Below, one piece after another: positions 44,800 to 53,879 of a stretch of 64,000 nucleotides of DNA. The notes under the pieces are model-generated. The model worked only from the letters and a program-made list of their open reading frames with translations, was not told the origin of the DNA and did no database searches. The stretch's first letter is position 1, and the number at the start of each line of letters is the position of its first letter. Source of the stretch: Desulfobacula toluolica Tol2 (lineage in GTDB: Bacteria; Desulfobacterota; Desulfobacteria; Desulfobacterales; Desulfobacteraceae); NCBI RefSeq assembly GCF_000307105.1, contig NC_018645.1, positions 1,500,578-1,564,577 of the forward strand, given 5' to 3'. The translations under genes and the position numbers were made by a program.

Positions 44800-45907
44800 T
44801 TTCAATGACCTCCATGATTTTTGACGGCGTGATCAGTTGGCCGTTCATCTGGCCGTAAAATCCTATCTTTTTGTCACAAAGCACCCGCTGGATTTCCTTT
44901 ACATATTGGCCCAGGTTCATCTCAATGACTGCAATGCGGGTAAAGGGTTTGGCTTTTTTTATCAAAAGATCTTCGGGCACCGGCCAAAGGCTTTTTAAAT
45001 TAAGTGTTGAGACGGCTTTGCCTTTTTTTTCAAGGCGTTTTGCAGCATTTTTCACCGAACGTGATGTAATGCCGTAGCTGATGACCAGTGTGTCTGATGT
45101 TTCTTTGATATTCTCTTCAAACAGTGTGATTCTGTTCCGGGCTTTGTGAATTTTTTTTCTCAGCCGCGCCTGGTTTTGAGCAATTACATCCGGGTCAATG
45201 GTGAGATAGCCGTCAGGGCCATGGGTTGAGGATGTCTGCCTGACAATGGTTTTGCCTCCAATTGGAAGAAATGGTGGGGCTGCATCTGGTTTAGCCTCAA
45301 AAGGCAGATAGGTGCTTTCTGAAAATAGGTTTCGTGCCACAATCTTCGGAAGGGTTATCGACTCAAGATCAATACTTTGCTTTGTCATGCCGATTTCCTT
45401 GTTGGAGGCAATAAAAACAGGACACCGGAATTCTTCGGCATAATTAAATGCGTGGAAGGCAAGAACATAGCAGTCCTTGGCATCTGCGGGCACAAGAACG
45501 ATCACTGGAACACCGCCTGAGTTTCCCCACCTTAAAAATTGAATGTCACCGTCAGCCCCTCTGGTTGCCGAACCTGTTGACGGGCCAAGTCTCTGCACAT
45601 CTGCAATCACCAGGGGAATTTCACTGCCAATGGCAAATGAAATCTGCTCGCTGTAAAGACTGATGCCGGGGCCGGATGTTGCGGTGAGTGCCTTTTTACC
45701 TGCCATGGCCGCACCAATGCAATATCCCATTGAGGCGATTTCGTCTTCTGCCTGTACACATATACCTCCTTTGGGGGGCAGCATTTTCAGCATGTTGTTT
45801 AAGATTGTCGTTGCCGGTGTAATCGGATACCCGGCAAAAAAATTACATCCGGCTGCAATGGCTCCCCTTGCAAGAGCTTCATTTCCGTCCATAAATGATA
45901 TTGCCAT
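44780..45907 (-). CDS. korA: 2-oxoacid:ferredoxin oxidoreductase, alpha subunit
   Basis: A 375-aa alpha subunit: FMDGNEALARGAIAAGCNFF, GYPITPATTILNNM and TSGPGISLYSEQISFAIGSE belong to the pyrimidine-binding domain I, and a domain II (about 250-360) follows with KSLWPVPEDLL. No ferredoxin-like insertion is seen; delta-type subunits are absent nearby. ATG 45907 has GGAGG upstream. It forms a two-gene operon with the beta-gamma fusion. Confidence 0.87.
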   Translation of the reverse strand: MAISFMDGNEALARGAIAAGCNFFAGYPITPATTILNNMLKMLPPKGGICVQAEDEIASMGYCIGAAMAGKKALTATSGPGISLYSEQISFAIGSEIPLVIADVQRLGPSTGSATRGADGDIQFLRWGNSGGVPVIVLVPADAKDCYVLAFHAFNYAEEFRCPVFIASNKEIGMTKQSIDLESITLPKIVARNLFSESTYLPFEAKPDAAPPFLPIGGKTIVRQTSSTHGPDGYLTIDPDVIAQNQARLRKKIHKARNRITLFEENIKETSDTLVISYGITSRSVKNAAKRLEKKGKAVSTLNLKSLWPVPEDLLIKKAKPFTRIAVIEMNLGQYVKEIQRVLCDKKIGFYGQMNGQLITPSKIMEVIENESLFK

Positions 45908-45985
45908 ATTGTCCTCCACAGGTTTTAATATAGCTTTTCTTCAATGTTCGAGGTCAACCATTCTGATTCACAATTGCCATGGGAT

Positions 45986-46615
45986 TTATTTGTTGCTTGC
46001 AGCAAGACCAATTGCTGCCCCAATAAAAGTGCTGCCAATAATTCTTTTTATATGTTTTCCCACCATATCTTTGGAAAATAGTGATACAATTTTTTGACCG
46101 CATATTGCATAAATCATAAAACAGGAAAATGCTATAAAAGTGCAAATAGTCATAAGCACGCAGAACTGATAGAAATAGGCCATACCAGGATCAATAAATT
46201 GAGGAAAGACTGCAGTGAAAAATACAATTGCTTTGGGATTTCCAGCGGTCACAAAGGCGGCTTGCAGATACATCCCGGTCAAAGAATTTTTTTTCGTGGA
46301 ACGGTTGAGGTTTTTTGTAGATAATGACATTTCTGATGAGCATAATATGCTGATTCCAATATAGAGAAGGTATGCTGCCCCTGCCCATTTGATGAGTTGA
46401 AATGCAGTTTCGGAAGCCATTAAAATTGTTCCCAGACCTGCAATGGAAATAGATGCTTGAATGAATGTAATTGTTACATTGCCCATGGCTGACGCCATGC
46501 TTTTTTTGGCTCCGTAATGTATGCCGTGAGTTAAAGCCAGCAACATGCTTGGACCTGGTATTATTGACGCAATAAATACAGTCATTGAAAACATCATTAT
46601 GAAATTAAAAGACAT
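45986..46615 (-). CDS. LysE/RhtB-family amino acid exporter
   Basis: A 209-aa protein of about six helices. The RhtB/LysE signature is present: FIASIIPGPSMLLALTHGIH near the start, an AGAAYLLYIGI helix, and QAAFVTAGNPKAIVFFTAVF. Members export amino acids or homoserine lactones. AAGGA lies about nine bases before the ATG. It lies 79 bases upstream of korA on the minus strand, so it may be transcribed into it. Confidence 0.88.
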   Translation of the reverse strand: MSFNFIMMFSMTVFIASIIPGPSMLLALTHGIHYGAKKSMASAMGNVTITFIQASISIAGLGTILMASETAFQLIKWAGAAYLLYIGISILCSSEMSLSTKNLNRSTKKNSLTGMYLQAAFVTAGNPKAIVFFTAVFPQFIDPGMAYFYQFCVLMTICTFIAFSCFMIYAICGQKIVSLFSKDMVGKHIKRIIGSTFIGAAIGLAASNK

Positions 46616-47032
46616 ATTATAAATCCTTGTTCATGGTGATTATTATTCTGATCAGCTTATACATATAATACAAACATCTCTTTGTATGATCGTAGAATGT
46701 TTTTCTTGATTTAACAACCACTAAGCAAGGAAAGTGTTGATTATTGTTTGTATTAAAGAAATGAAAATTGCTTATATGATTTTTTCAGACTTTTATGTAT
46801 TGCCTTATTATTAAGCCATACTGTTGTTCGGCAAGTTGCAAAAAATGCCGCCTCTATTTGTCGTTTTATCGGTTGAAGGATTCAAAGTATTAAGGATGTT
46901 TTTGCTTGATGGTTGGGAATGGATCGTCAAGGGTTTGCTGGTTTATAAGGAGAGCCGATCCTAAGCTTTTGTTGATTAAGGTGGGTATTGGTTTGGATTG
47001 GCCTTGATTTTATTTGCTTTTTTGTAATTGCC
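46616..47032. other. Gene-free stretch between LysE exporter and mod promoter
   Basis: About 420 bases with no supported gene. A 39-codon frame (46845-46964) lacks a ribosome binding site and any recognised match. The region presumably holds the LysE promoter. Confidence 0.3.
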
Positions 47033-47061
47033 TTGACATGCCAAATACAAACCAATATAAA
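47033..47061 (+). promoter_or_regulatory. Strong sigma-70 promoter for the modABC-type operon
   Basis: TTGACA (47033-47038) and TATAAA (47056-47061) are separated by exactly 17 bases. The predicted start near 47068 gives a leader of about 160 nt before ATG 47229. The leader has several potential stems (AAGAC with GTCTT; CCTC-GGGG-GAGG; TTTTGC with GCAAAA), so it may carry post-transcriptional control. I cannot match it to a known Mo-cofactor riboswitch. Confidence 0.6.
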
Positions 47062-47228
47062 CCTTGCATGCTTTCAAGAGTAAGCAAAGACATGGGATTT
47101 GGATAAGATAGTCTTAAAAAAGCAAGGAGCGTCTGCCTCGGGGGAGGTTGATTCTGGTACGGCTGTTTTGCTTTTTTTGCAAAAGGTATGGAATAAAATA
47201 AAAAGCAATTTGAATTCAGGAGGTTGAA

Positions 47229-47987
47229 ATGCGCAAACTCATTTTCATTTTTGTAATTTTGCTGGTTTTTGCGGGAAACAGCTATGCTGCTGATCTTGTT
47301 GTTTTCAGTGGTGCGGGACTCATAAAACCCATGGAAGAGATGAGAAAAAATTTTGAAAAACAAAATAATATACAGGTGGATATCCATTACGGCAGTTCAG
47401 GTGAAATATTTGGAATGCTTGCGGCGGGTCAGCCCTGCGATGTATTGATTCCCGGTGCAGCCAAGTATACTGATGATGCCCTGAAAAACGGCTGGGTAAT
47501 CAAGGAAACCATTCATAATCTGGTTCTTCATGTGCCGGTTATTGCCGTGCCCAAGGGAAATCCAGCTGATATACGGGGTTTTGAAGACCTGGCCAGGCCG
47601 GGTATCAAGGTCGCCATTGGTGATCCAAAGGCCCCGGCCATAGGGAAAGTGGCCAAAAAGATGCTGACAAAGGCCGGATTATGGGAAAAGGTTCAACCCA
47701 ATATTGAGGTGTATGCTCCGACCGTTAACCAGTTGCTGATTTATGTGGCCTTGAAACAGGTCGATGCGGCGGTTATATGGGGAGATCTGACCTCTTGGGC
47801 AGAGGGTAAAGGCAAACTTGAAGTCATACCCATTGAAGCAAAATACAATATGATTAAAACCATTCCCACAGCGGTTTGCTCAAAGACCGCTAACATGGAA
47901 AAAGCCATGGCATTTAATGCCTATGTGGCATCAAAACAGGGCGGTCGGATTTGGCAAAATTGGGGTTTCAAGCCTTGCGAAGAATAA
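47229..47987 (+). CDS. modA: Molybdate/tungstate-type ABC transporter, substrate-binding protein
   Basis: A 252-aa periplasmic binding protein. Signal peptide 1-about 21 (ending SYAAD). The ModA-type start LVVFSGAGLIKPMEEMRKNF leads to DIHYGSSGEIFGMLAAGQPC and later IALGDPKAPA-like VAIGDPKAPAIGKVAKKM. ModA proteins bind molybdate or tungstate; which oxyanion is bound cannot be told by eye. GGAGG precedes the ATG. It is the first gene of a three-gene operon. Confidence 0.87.
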   Translation: MRKLIFIFVILLVFAGNSYAADLVVFSGAGLIKPMEEMRKNFEKQNNIQVDIHYGSSGEIFGMLAAGQPCDVLIPGAAKYTDDALKNGWVIKETIHNLVLHVPVIAVPKGNPADIRGFEDLARPGIKVAIGDPKAPAIGKVAKKMLTKAGLWEKVQPNIEVYAPTVNQLLIYVALKQVDAAVIWGDLTSWAEGKGKLEVIPIEAKYNMIKTIPTAVCSKTANMEKAMAFNAYVASKQGGRIWQNWGFKPCEE

Positions 47988-48757
47988 ATTATTTCCGGAT
48001 TTCGTTTGTTTTTCTTACCCAATTTATTACCCTTGTGCTTGTTTTGGCAATCGGATCACTGTTTGTCGTGCCTGAATTCAAAGACATCTGGCAAAATCTG
48101 TGGAGTGAGGAGATGATGTTTTCCCTGAAGCTTTCCATGGGAACGGGGCTGATATCCACGATCCTGGTCATGGGTTTTGCTCTTCCCATTGGTTATACCT
48201 TGTCCCGGTTTGATTTTTTCGGCAAAGGGTTTGTCAAGACCATCATTGATCTGCCCGTGGCATTCCCGGAACTTGTTTTGGGACTTTGCCTGCTTCTGCT
48301 TTTCGGCAACAGCTTTGTCAGCAGGTGTATGGAGATGATCGGGTTAAAATTTGTTTTTACCAAACAGGGGGTTGTGGCGGCACAGTTTTTCACAGCCCTT
48401 CCTTATGCCAGCCGTATCATGAAATCCACGTTTGACTATATTGATCCTCGCCTGGAATTTGTTTCCCGTTCCCTGGGGTATTCCATGTTTCAAACTTTTA
48501 TCAATGTCTCCCTTCCCCTTGCAAAAAACGGATGTCTTGCCGCCACGGTGATTTCTTTTGCCAGGTGCATCGGAACCTTTGGAACGGTTCTGATTCTGGC
48601 CGGAGGTTCCTACATGAAAACAGAAGTTCTTCCAGTTACCCTTTACCTGAATATTTCCTACGGCAACATGGGGATGGCGCTTACAAGCGGAATTGTTTTG
48701 ATGGTGGTCTCCTTTGCAGCGATTTATATTTTTGAAAGAGCAGAGGTAGGATTTTGA
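47951..48757 (+). CDS. modB: Molybdate/tungstate-type ABC transporter, permease
   Basis: A 268-aa permease of about six helices. The EAA-type loop conserved in ABC permeases shows as SRSLGYSMFQTFINVSLPLA. The frame opens at TTG 47951 inside modA; a second TTG at 47975 is an alternative, and the start is uncertain. It overlaps modA and the downstream ATPase gene (4 bases), so all three are coupled. Confidence 0.85.
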   Translation: MAKLGFQALRRINYFRISFVFLTQFITLVLVLAIGSLFVVPEFKDIWQNLWSEEMMFSLKLSMGTGLISTILVMGFALPIGYTLSRFDFFGKGFVKTIIDLPVAFPELVLGLCLLLLFGNSFVSRCMEMIGLKFVFTKQGVVAAQFFTALPYASRIMKSTFDYIDPRLEFVSRSLGYSMFQTFINVSLPLAKNGCLAATVISFARCIGTFGTVLILAGGSYMKTEVLPVTLYLNISYGNMGMALTSGIVLMVVSFAAIYIFERAEVGF

Positions 48758-49818
48758 CATTACTTGAGATTGAAAATCTGCATATTCATCTGGGGGAATT
48801 TTATCTACAGGGGATTTCCTTTTCACTGGAAAAAGGAGATTATCTGAGTATCATAGGCCCGACAGGTTCGGGCAAGACCATTTTGCTGGAAAGCATTGTT
48901 GGTTTCTGGGCACCGGATAAAGGCCGGATCATCGTTGAAGGAGATGACCTGACCCATGAATTGCCGGAACGAAGGCGGATCGGCATTGTATACCAGGATT
49001 ATGCACTGCTTCCGCATTTTACGGTGTTTAAGAATATTGCCTATGGCCTGAAAAAGATTCAAAAGCATGGGATCAAAGAAAAAATAAAGGATCTGGCGAT
49101 CTCCCTGAATATCGGTCATCTTCTTCACCGCAAACCCGCTACGCTTTCAGGCGGGGAACAGCAGCGGGTCGCACTTGCAAGAGCGCTTGCAGTGGAGCCA
49201 AGGCTTCTGCTTATGGACGAACCTTTTTCCGCCCTGGATCTTCAGACTAAGAATGAGGCCCGGCGTCTTTTGAAACAGGCGATTCAAGATCGGGGGACAA
49301 CAGTCATACACATTACCCACGATCTTGAAGATGCCTGGGCCCTGGCCAACAAGATCGCTGTCATAAAGAACGGTCATTTGATCCAGTTTGGTGCGATGGA
49401 AGAAATCTTTCATCGGCCGAACTCACAGTTTATTGCGGATTTTGTAGGGGTAAACATCCTTGACGGGCAAGTCATTCAAAGCTCATTAGGGATGAGTACC
49501 GTCCGTGTGAACGGCTTTGAGTTGATGTCCAGGGACGAGGCCCCTGTCGGATCACGGGTGAAAGTGGCCATCAGGCCCGAGAATATCGTTGTTCTCAAAG
49601 CCCCTCCCGGCCTGGAGTATGCAAAGAACATACTGAAAACAACCCTGACGCAGGTTGTCAATCAGGGAAATACCTGTCTGCTGCATTTGAAATCCCAAGA
49701 GACCTTTATCAAGGTTCTGGTTACCCATAACGCCTTGGAAATGAATGCTTTTTGTGAAGGCAACGATGCATACGCAATTGTCCGGCAGGATGATGTCAGG
49801 ATTATTCCTGAGTCCTGA
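48754..49818 (+). CDS. modC: Molybdate/tungstate-type ABC transporter, ATP-binding protein
   Basis: A 354-aa ATPase: Walker A GPTGSGKT, Q-loop VYQDYALLP, signature LSGGEQQRVALARAL, Walker B LLLMDEP and switch histidine HITHD. After about residue 235 a C-terminal TOBE-like regulatory domain follows (VKVAIRPENIVVL), consistent with oxyanion sensing. The start is TTG at 48754 overlapping the permease stop. It energises the importer. Confidence 0.9.
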   Translation: MTLLEIENLHIHLGEFYLQGISFSLEKGDYLSIIGPTGSGKTILLESIVGFWAPDKGRIIVEGDDLTHELPERRRIGIVYQDYALLPHFTVFKNIAYGLKKIQKHGIKEKIKDLAISLNIGHLLHRKPATLSGGEQQRVALARALAVEPRLLLMDEPFSALDLQTKNEARRLLKQAIQDRGTTVIHITHDLEDAWALANKIAVIKNGHLIQFGAMEEIFHRPNSQFIADFVGVNILDGQVIQSSLGMSTVRVNGFELMSRDEAPVGSRVKVAIRPENIVVLKAPPGLEYAKNILKTTLTQVVNQGNTCLLHLKSQETFIKVLVTHNALEMNAFCEGNDAYAIVRQDDVRIIPES

Positions 49819-49927
49819 AGCACAGGACATTGATCGAAAAGATTAAATGAAATAAGGAATTTATTTTTTTAACGATATAAGTTGGCGGCTTGGGTTGATG
49901 CAGGTATTGGACGTATAAAAAAATTAA

Positions 49928-49957
49928 GGGCAAAAATTTTTTGATGCGGTTTTGCCC
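49928..49957. terminator. Bidirectional terminator between modC and the PEP-CTERM gene
   Basis: GGGCAAAA (49928-49935) pairs with TTTTGCCC (49950-49957). On the minus strand a T-rich run follows directly, giving a good intrinsic terminator for the PEP-CTERM gene. On the plus strand the T-tract is weaker. Confidence 0.65.
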
Positions 49958-49973
49958 ATTTATATTTTGATAT

Positions 49974-50576
49974 TTACGAGACTTTATGTGTACTTTTTTT
50001 TCTGCTGATACCTGCAAGGGCTAAAAGACCAAAACCGAAGAGCATCAGTGTTGACGGTTCAGGCGCATGGTTCCCATGCATGTCGGTATACACACCAAAT
50101 ATTTTAACATCTGAAACCATAATATCCCAATCCTTGTTTTTATGTCCATCGTTGAAGTCCTTGAATTCTACTTTGAATATGGACGGTGTTGTGACAAGAT
50201 CAAGAAGGTTTGTGTCTATCACCCAAGAACCATTGTCCATCTCCCAGTCACCAAACAGTAGGTTATCATTTATGTATATATCTATATATTCATAGAAGTT
50301 TGGGTTATTATCCTTTAAATCTTCGCTTATTGTCCAACATAAAAACGCAGAACTAATTACATCGTTGCCGTCAACGTCTCCTTCGGACAATGTGTCATTG
50401 ATCAAATCAAAGTTCCATGTATGGGATTTTGACTCATTTCCCCCTGCGTTAAAAATTACATCCTGGGAGTCAAGATCAAGATAAGAGAGGTAAGGGGCAG
50501 CATACGGGGATGCAGATGCTGAAGTGGTTAAAATAAATGTCAGTCCTGTTAATAATAACAATAAAAAATTTTTCAT
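49974..50576 (-). CDS. PEP-CTERM sorting-domain exported protein
   Basis: A 200-aa protein with a signal peptide (1-about 22, ending SASAS) and a C-terminal PEP-CTERM: APEPSTLMLFGFGLLALAGI followed by SRKK. Exosortase removes such tails and sends the protein to the surface or matrix. The middle part (residues 25-160) is a beta-rich domain with many aspartates. Presence implies an exosortase elsewhere. AAAAGGA precedes the ATG. Confidence 0.88.
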   Translation of the reverse strand: MKNFLLLLLTGLTFILTTSASASPYAAPYLSYLDLDSQDVIFNAGGNESKSHTWNFDLINDTLSEGDVDGNDVISSAFLCWTISEDLKDNNPNFYEYIDIYINDNLLFGDWEMDNGSWVIDTNLLDLVTTPSIFKVEFKDFNDGHKNKDWDIMVSDVKIFGVYTDMHGNHAPEPSTLMLFGFGLLALAGISRKKSTHKVS

Positions 50577-50981
50577 GATCTATCCTTTTTGTTTTAAAAC
50601 AGATTAAATTATTTCCGGAATACCTTAATTGATTATTTTATTTGCAATTTCGTGAAATACGTATGTCTTTGTCCATCCAAAAAAAGCAATCTTTGTACCA
50701 TATGGTAAAACAAAGATTTTTTGTATGAATTATATCACTATTTCAATATGTTGGTTAATGGAAGATCAAATGTTTTAATAAGCTTGCCTGAATAGAGTTG
50801 ATACTATTTTTACATGATTTTAATACAATTTTTATCCAAGTTAAGAATTTTTTTTACATACTTTAAAAATCAAGCAGCATAAAAGGAATTGTAAATATTT
50901 TCGTAATAACTTTTGTTTCTGTGAAAAATTCTTTATAATTCGAACATCCCTTACAAAAAGAATTAATCTGGAGACAATCTA
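50577..50981. other. AT-rich intergenic stretch before the NtrC-type regulator
   Basis: About 405 bases without a gene. TATAAT at 50934-50939 with TTGTTT (50913-50918) at a short 15-base spacing is a candidate promoter for the regulator. No other structure stands out. Confidence 0.35.
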
Positions 50982-52325
50982 ATGGAACAGGTCAGGATTC
51001 TGGTGGTGGATGATGAACTGGTGATCCGCGAATCTCTTGCCGGCTGGCTGAAAAGAGACGGGCACCATGTCAGTACAGTTGAAAGCGGGGAACAGGCTCT
51101 TGATATATTAAAAAACCAAAGTTTTGATATCCTGCTTTTAGATATTCAGCTGGACGGGATCAGCGGCCTGGAAGTTCTTACCCATGTTAAAGAAGAATAT
51201 GAGGATATTGACGTGATCATGATCACGGCATTTGGAACTGTTCCATCTGCGGTTCAGGCCATGAAATCTCATGCCTTTGATTATATTTTAAAGCCTTTTG
51301 ATCCGAATGAACTGGGGGTTTTGATCGAAAAACTGGTGGCTCACCGGGCACAGAAAAAGGAAAATATTTTCTTAAAAGAGGAATACGAAAACCTTACCCG
51401 GTTTGAGAGCATGATCGGCCAGTCAAAACCAATGCAGGAAGTTTTCAGGCTTATTCAGGATATACGGGATGTTGAGTCTTCGGTTCTGATTACCGGTGAA
51501 ACCGGTTCAGGCAAAGGCCTGGCTGCCAAGGCCATTCACTGCAACAGCCCTGTCAAGGATGGTCCTTTTGTGAGTGTGAATTGCGGTGCCATCCCTAAGC
51601 ATATCATGGAAAGTGAGTTGTTCGGCCACCGCAGGGGCGCATTTACAGATGCCAAGGAAAACAGGAAGGGACGGCTGGAGCTGGCAGCCGGGGGAACTCT
51701 TTTTCTGGATGAAATCGGTGAAATAAGCATGCGTATGCAGATTGATTTGCTTCAGGTGCTGGAGGATAAGATTTTTTACAAAGTAGGGGGAACCCAGCCT
51801 ATTACGGCAAGTTTCAGGGTGATTGCCGCCACCAACGCAGATCTTGAGCAGGCCATCCGAAACCGGACTTTTCGGGAAGATCTTTATTACCGCCTTAATG
51901 TGATCTGTTTTACCATGCCGCCCCTCCGGGATCGGAAAGAAGACATCCCGCTTCTGGCAGAGCATTTTTTACACCAGTTTACACGGGAGGTCAACCGGGG
52001 GGTGGAACGGATCAGTCGGGATGCCATGGACGAGCTGATGCTTTATGAATGGCCTGGAAATGTCCGGGAATTGTCCAATGCCATTGAACGGGCAGTTGTG
52101 GTTTGCAGGACCGGAACTATAACCCCTCATGATCTTCCCATTGGTGCGTCGCTGGAAGATGAACTTAAAACCAGGTATTTTTCTTTGAATGATATGGAAA
52201 AACAGCATATTCATAAAATTCTGGAACAGACTGGCTGGAATATTTCCAAAAGCGCTGTCATTCTTGGTATTGACAGGTCGACTCTTTACAATAAAATCAA
52301 ACGATACGAATTGAAACCGGATTGA
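50982..52325 (+). CDS. NtrC-family response regulator with altered GAFTGA loop
   Basis: A 447-aa response regulator. Receiver domain 1-about 120 with DILLLDIQLDG (phospho-acceptor aspartate) and the FDYILKPFD lysine. The AAA+ domain (about 138-370) has Walker A GETGSGKG and Walker B TLFLDEIGEI. A Fis-type HTH ends it (HIHKILEQTGWNISKSAVIL). The sigma-54 contact loop reads GAFTDA, not GAFTGA, so coupling to sigma-54 may be altered or lost. A GGAG site precedes the ATG. The likely partner kinase lies at 55351-56565. Confidence 0.88.
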   Translation: MEQVRILVVDDELVIRESLAGWLKRDGHHVSTVESGEQALDILKNQSFDILLLDIQLDGISGLEVLTHVKEEYEDIDVIMITAFGTVPSAVQAMKSHAFDYILKPFDPNELGVLIEKLVAHRAQKKENIFLKEEYENLTRFESMIGQSKPMQEVFRLIQDIRDVESSVLITGETGSGKGLAAKAIHCNSPVKDGPFVSVNCGAIPKHIMESELFGHRRGAFTDAKENRKGRLELAAGGTLFLDEIGEISMRMQIDLLQVLEDKIFYKVGGTQPITASFRVIAATNADLEQAIRNRTFREDLYYRLNVICFTMPPLRDRKEDIPLLAEHFLHQFTREVNRGVERISRDAMDELMLYEWPGNVRELSNAIERAVVVCRTGTITPHDLPIGASLEDELKTRYFSLNDMEKQHIHKILEQTGWNISKSAVILGIDRSTLYNKIKRYELKPD

Positions 52326-52945
52326 ACCGCGTGAGTTTAAACCCATATGATATGAATCCAGATTTTATGAAACCAGATCATATTAACTCAGATCATATGA
52401 ATTCATATGGGGTCATTATAATTTCGCCGGTGGGGGATATCCCCTCATGGATCACCGCCGTCATTGCCGAAAGGGTCAAGGAGATCTTCAGGTTTGAGAC
52501 GCGGGTATCTGTCCTGCTGGAGGATATTTTTTTTGCCTATGACCGGGAACGGGACCAGTATTATTCTACCCGGATTTTAGAGGAACTGGCGACCAGGATG
52601 CCGGAGGATTGCATAAAGCTTCTGGCAGTGACACAAGAGGATCTGTTTATCCCCATTTTAACCCATGTATATGGGGAAGCTCAACTTGGGGGGAGAACCA
52701 GTATTATATCCCTTTCCAGGCTTATGGAATATCCAAATTCCGGGTCCAGGGAAAAGAGCCGCTGCCGAATTGTCAAGGAAGCGGTTCATGAACTGGGACA
52801 TACTTTTGATCTCCGTCATTGTGAAGATGAGCATTGTATGATGCACTATTGCCGCAAGCTTGAGGATGTGGATCATAAATCAGATCGGTTCTGCCGGTAT
52901 TGCAAAATTTTTCTGTCCGATTCTATCAAGTCCCTTGGGGTATGA
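52322..52945 (+). CDS. amzA: Archaemetzincin-family zinc metalloprotease
   Basis: A protein of up to 207 aa with the extended archaemetzincin motif: VHELGHTFDLRHCEDEHCMM, then HYC and a closing FCRYC pair. This matches HExxHxxGxxHC-x4-CxM and the CxxC, except that the glycine is aspartate. The zinc-binding histidines, catalytic glutamate and structural cysteines are all present. Archaemetzincins have few known substrates. The N-terminal 25 residues (PYDMNPDFMKPDH and following) are repetitive, and ATG 52397 may be the real start. The frame overlaps the response-regulator stop by four bases. Confidence 0.85.
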   Translation: MNRVSLNPYDMNPDFMKPDHINSDHMNSYGVIIISPVGDIPSWITAVIAERVKEIFRFETRVSVLLEDIFFAYDRERDQYYSTRILEELATRMPEDCIKLLAVTQEDLFIPILTHVYGEAQLGGRTSIISLSRLMEYPNSGSREKSRCRIVKEAVHELGHTFDLRHCEDEHCMMHYCRKLEDVDHKSDRFCRYCKIFLSDSIKSLGV

Positions 52946-53861
52946 ATCGTTTCAGCAAATCTTCCCAGGACACGCCGGGAAGATTACCGAAAAGATCCGA
53001 CACAAAACTGCCGCCGTCAGCCGCCTTGGCCTGGGTTTCTTCCTCAATAAATGCGGTCAGCCGCTTTACCTCTTGTCCCATGAATCCCTTTGAAGACTCC
53101 ATGAACATCAATTGTTTCAAATCTCGTTTCAAATCGGGGCAATAAAGCATAAACAGCCAGCCGTCCGTATAGGGTGACTGGTTGATCAGGCCAGGTTTTT
53201 TTTTGACCTTTGCATTCACTTGTGTGATAACCCCGTTGACAGGAGAAAGAAAATCGACCTTGTGTTTCTGCCGTGACAGGGTGACGGCAGGCAGCCCTTG
53301 TTTAAGCTGCTTTCCCATCAAGAGATCGGCAAATGTGTCAAATTTTCCCAACAGCCTGCAGGCAAAATCATCAATGCCTGCGCGAACCATGCCCTGTCCT
53401 TCCAGTTTGATCCAGGTGTGTCCAGGATGAAGATAGTATCCTGTCGGCAGACAAATTCCGTTGATATCATCAAATGCCACCGGTTTTAAGACAGTATGTA
53501 CCGTGAACTGGTCATGAAAATACTGGTCAAATTCACAATCCGTACAGTGATAGGACTTGGGACAGGTTTTAAATTCAATATGACCTTTCATGTGATGGAC
53601 ACAGGGCCGTCCGGCAAGGGGCATCTGTCTGAGCCGGTCTTTCCAGAAAATAAAGTTTTCCCGTTTGCTTTTAATGGTTTTGATTTTTTGGGGACTGGTT
53701 TTATTTTGCCTGATTTTATTTTTACGGCAGACTCTGGTCATTGCCCGGTCAAATTGGCAGGTAATACAGCAAAAATTTTTATAACAGTGTTTTTTAGGAA
53801 CCACACCTGCCTGCATCCAGAGGCAGTCCGGTAGGCTTGCTTGTTTTAATGCAATCTTCAT
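52926..53861 (-). CDS. Cysteine-rich protein with GcvH-like lipoyl domain (paralogue 1)
   Basis: A 311-aa protein. Two cysteine motifs of identical spacing, C-x12-C-x5-C-x2-C, occupy about residues 13-35 and 87-109; each is followed by an aromatic residue and aspartate. A GcvH-like domain follows (about 128-250): GYYLHPGHTWIKLEGQG, GIDDFACRLLG and SPVNGVITQVN. Lysine 199 aligns with the lipoylated lysine of GcvH. No glycine cleavage genes are nearby, so another role is likely. ATG 53861 follows GGGTGG; GTG 53870 is in frame. It converges on the archaemetzincin gene with a 20-base overlap. Confidence 0.75.
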   Translation of the reverse strand: MKIALKQASLPDCLWMQAGVVPKKHCYKNFCCITCQFDRAMTRVCRKNKIRQNKTSPQKIKTIKSKRENFIFWKDRLRQMPLAGRPCVHHMKGHIEFKTCPKSYHCTDCEFDQYFHDQFTVHTVLKPVAFDDINGICLPTGYYLHPGHTWIKLEGQGMVRAGIDDFACRLLGKFDTFADLLMGKQLKQGLPAVTLSRQKHKVDFLSPVNGVITQVNAKVKKKPGLINQSPYTDGWLFMLYCPDLKRDLKQLMFMESSKGFMGQEVKRLTAFIEEETQAKAADGGSFVSDLFGNLPGVSWEDLLKRFIPQGT

Positions 53862-53879
53862 GGATACCACCCATTATTT

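Noticed and set aside
46845-46964. 39-codon ORF upstream of modA
   Set aside because: No ribosome binding site, no homology recognised, and the length is easily expected by chance.
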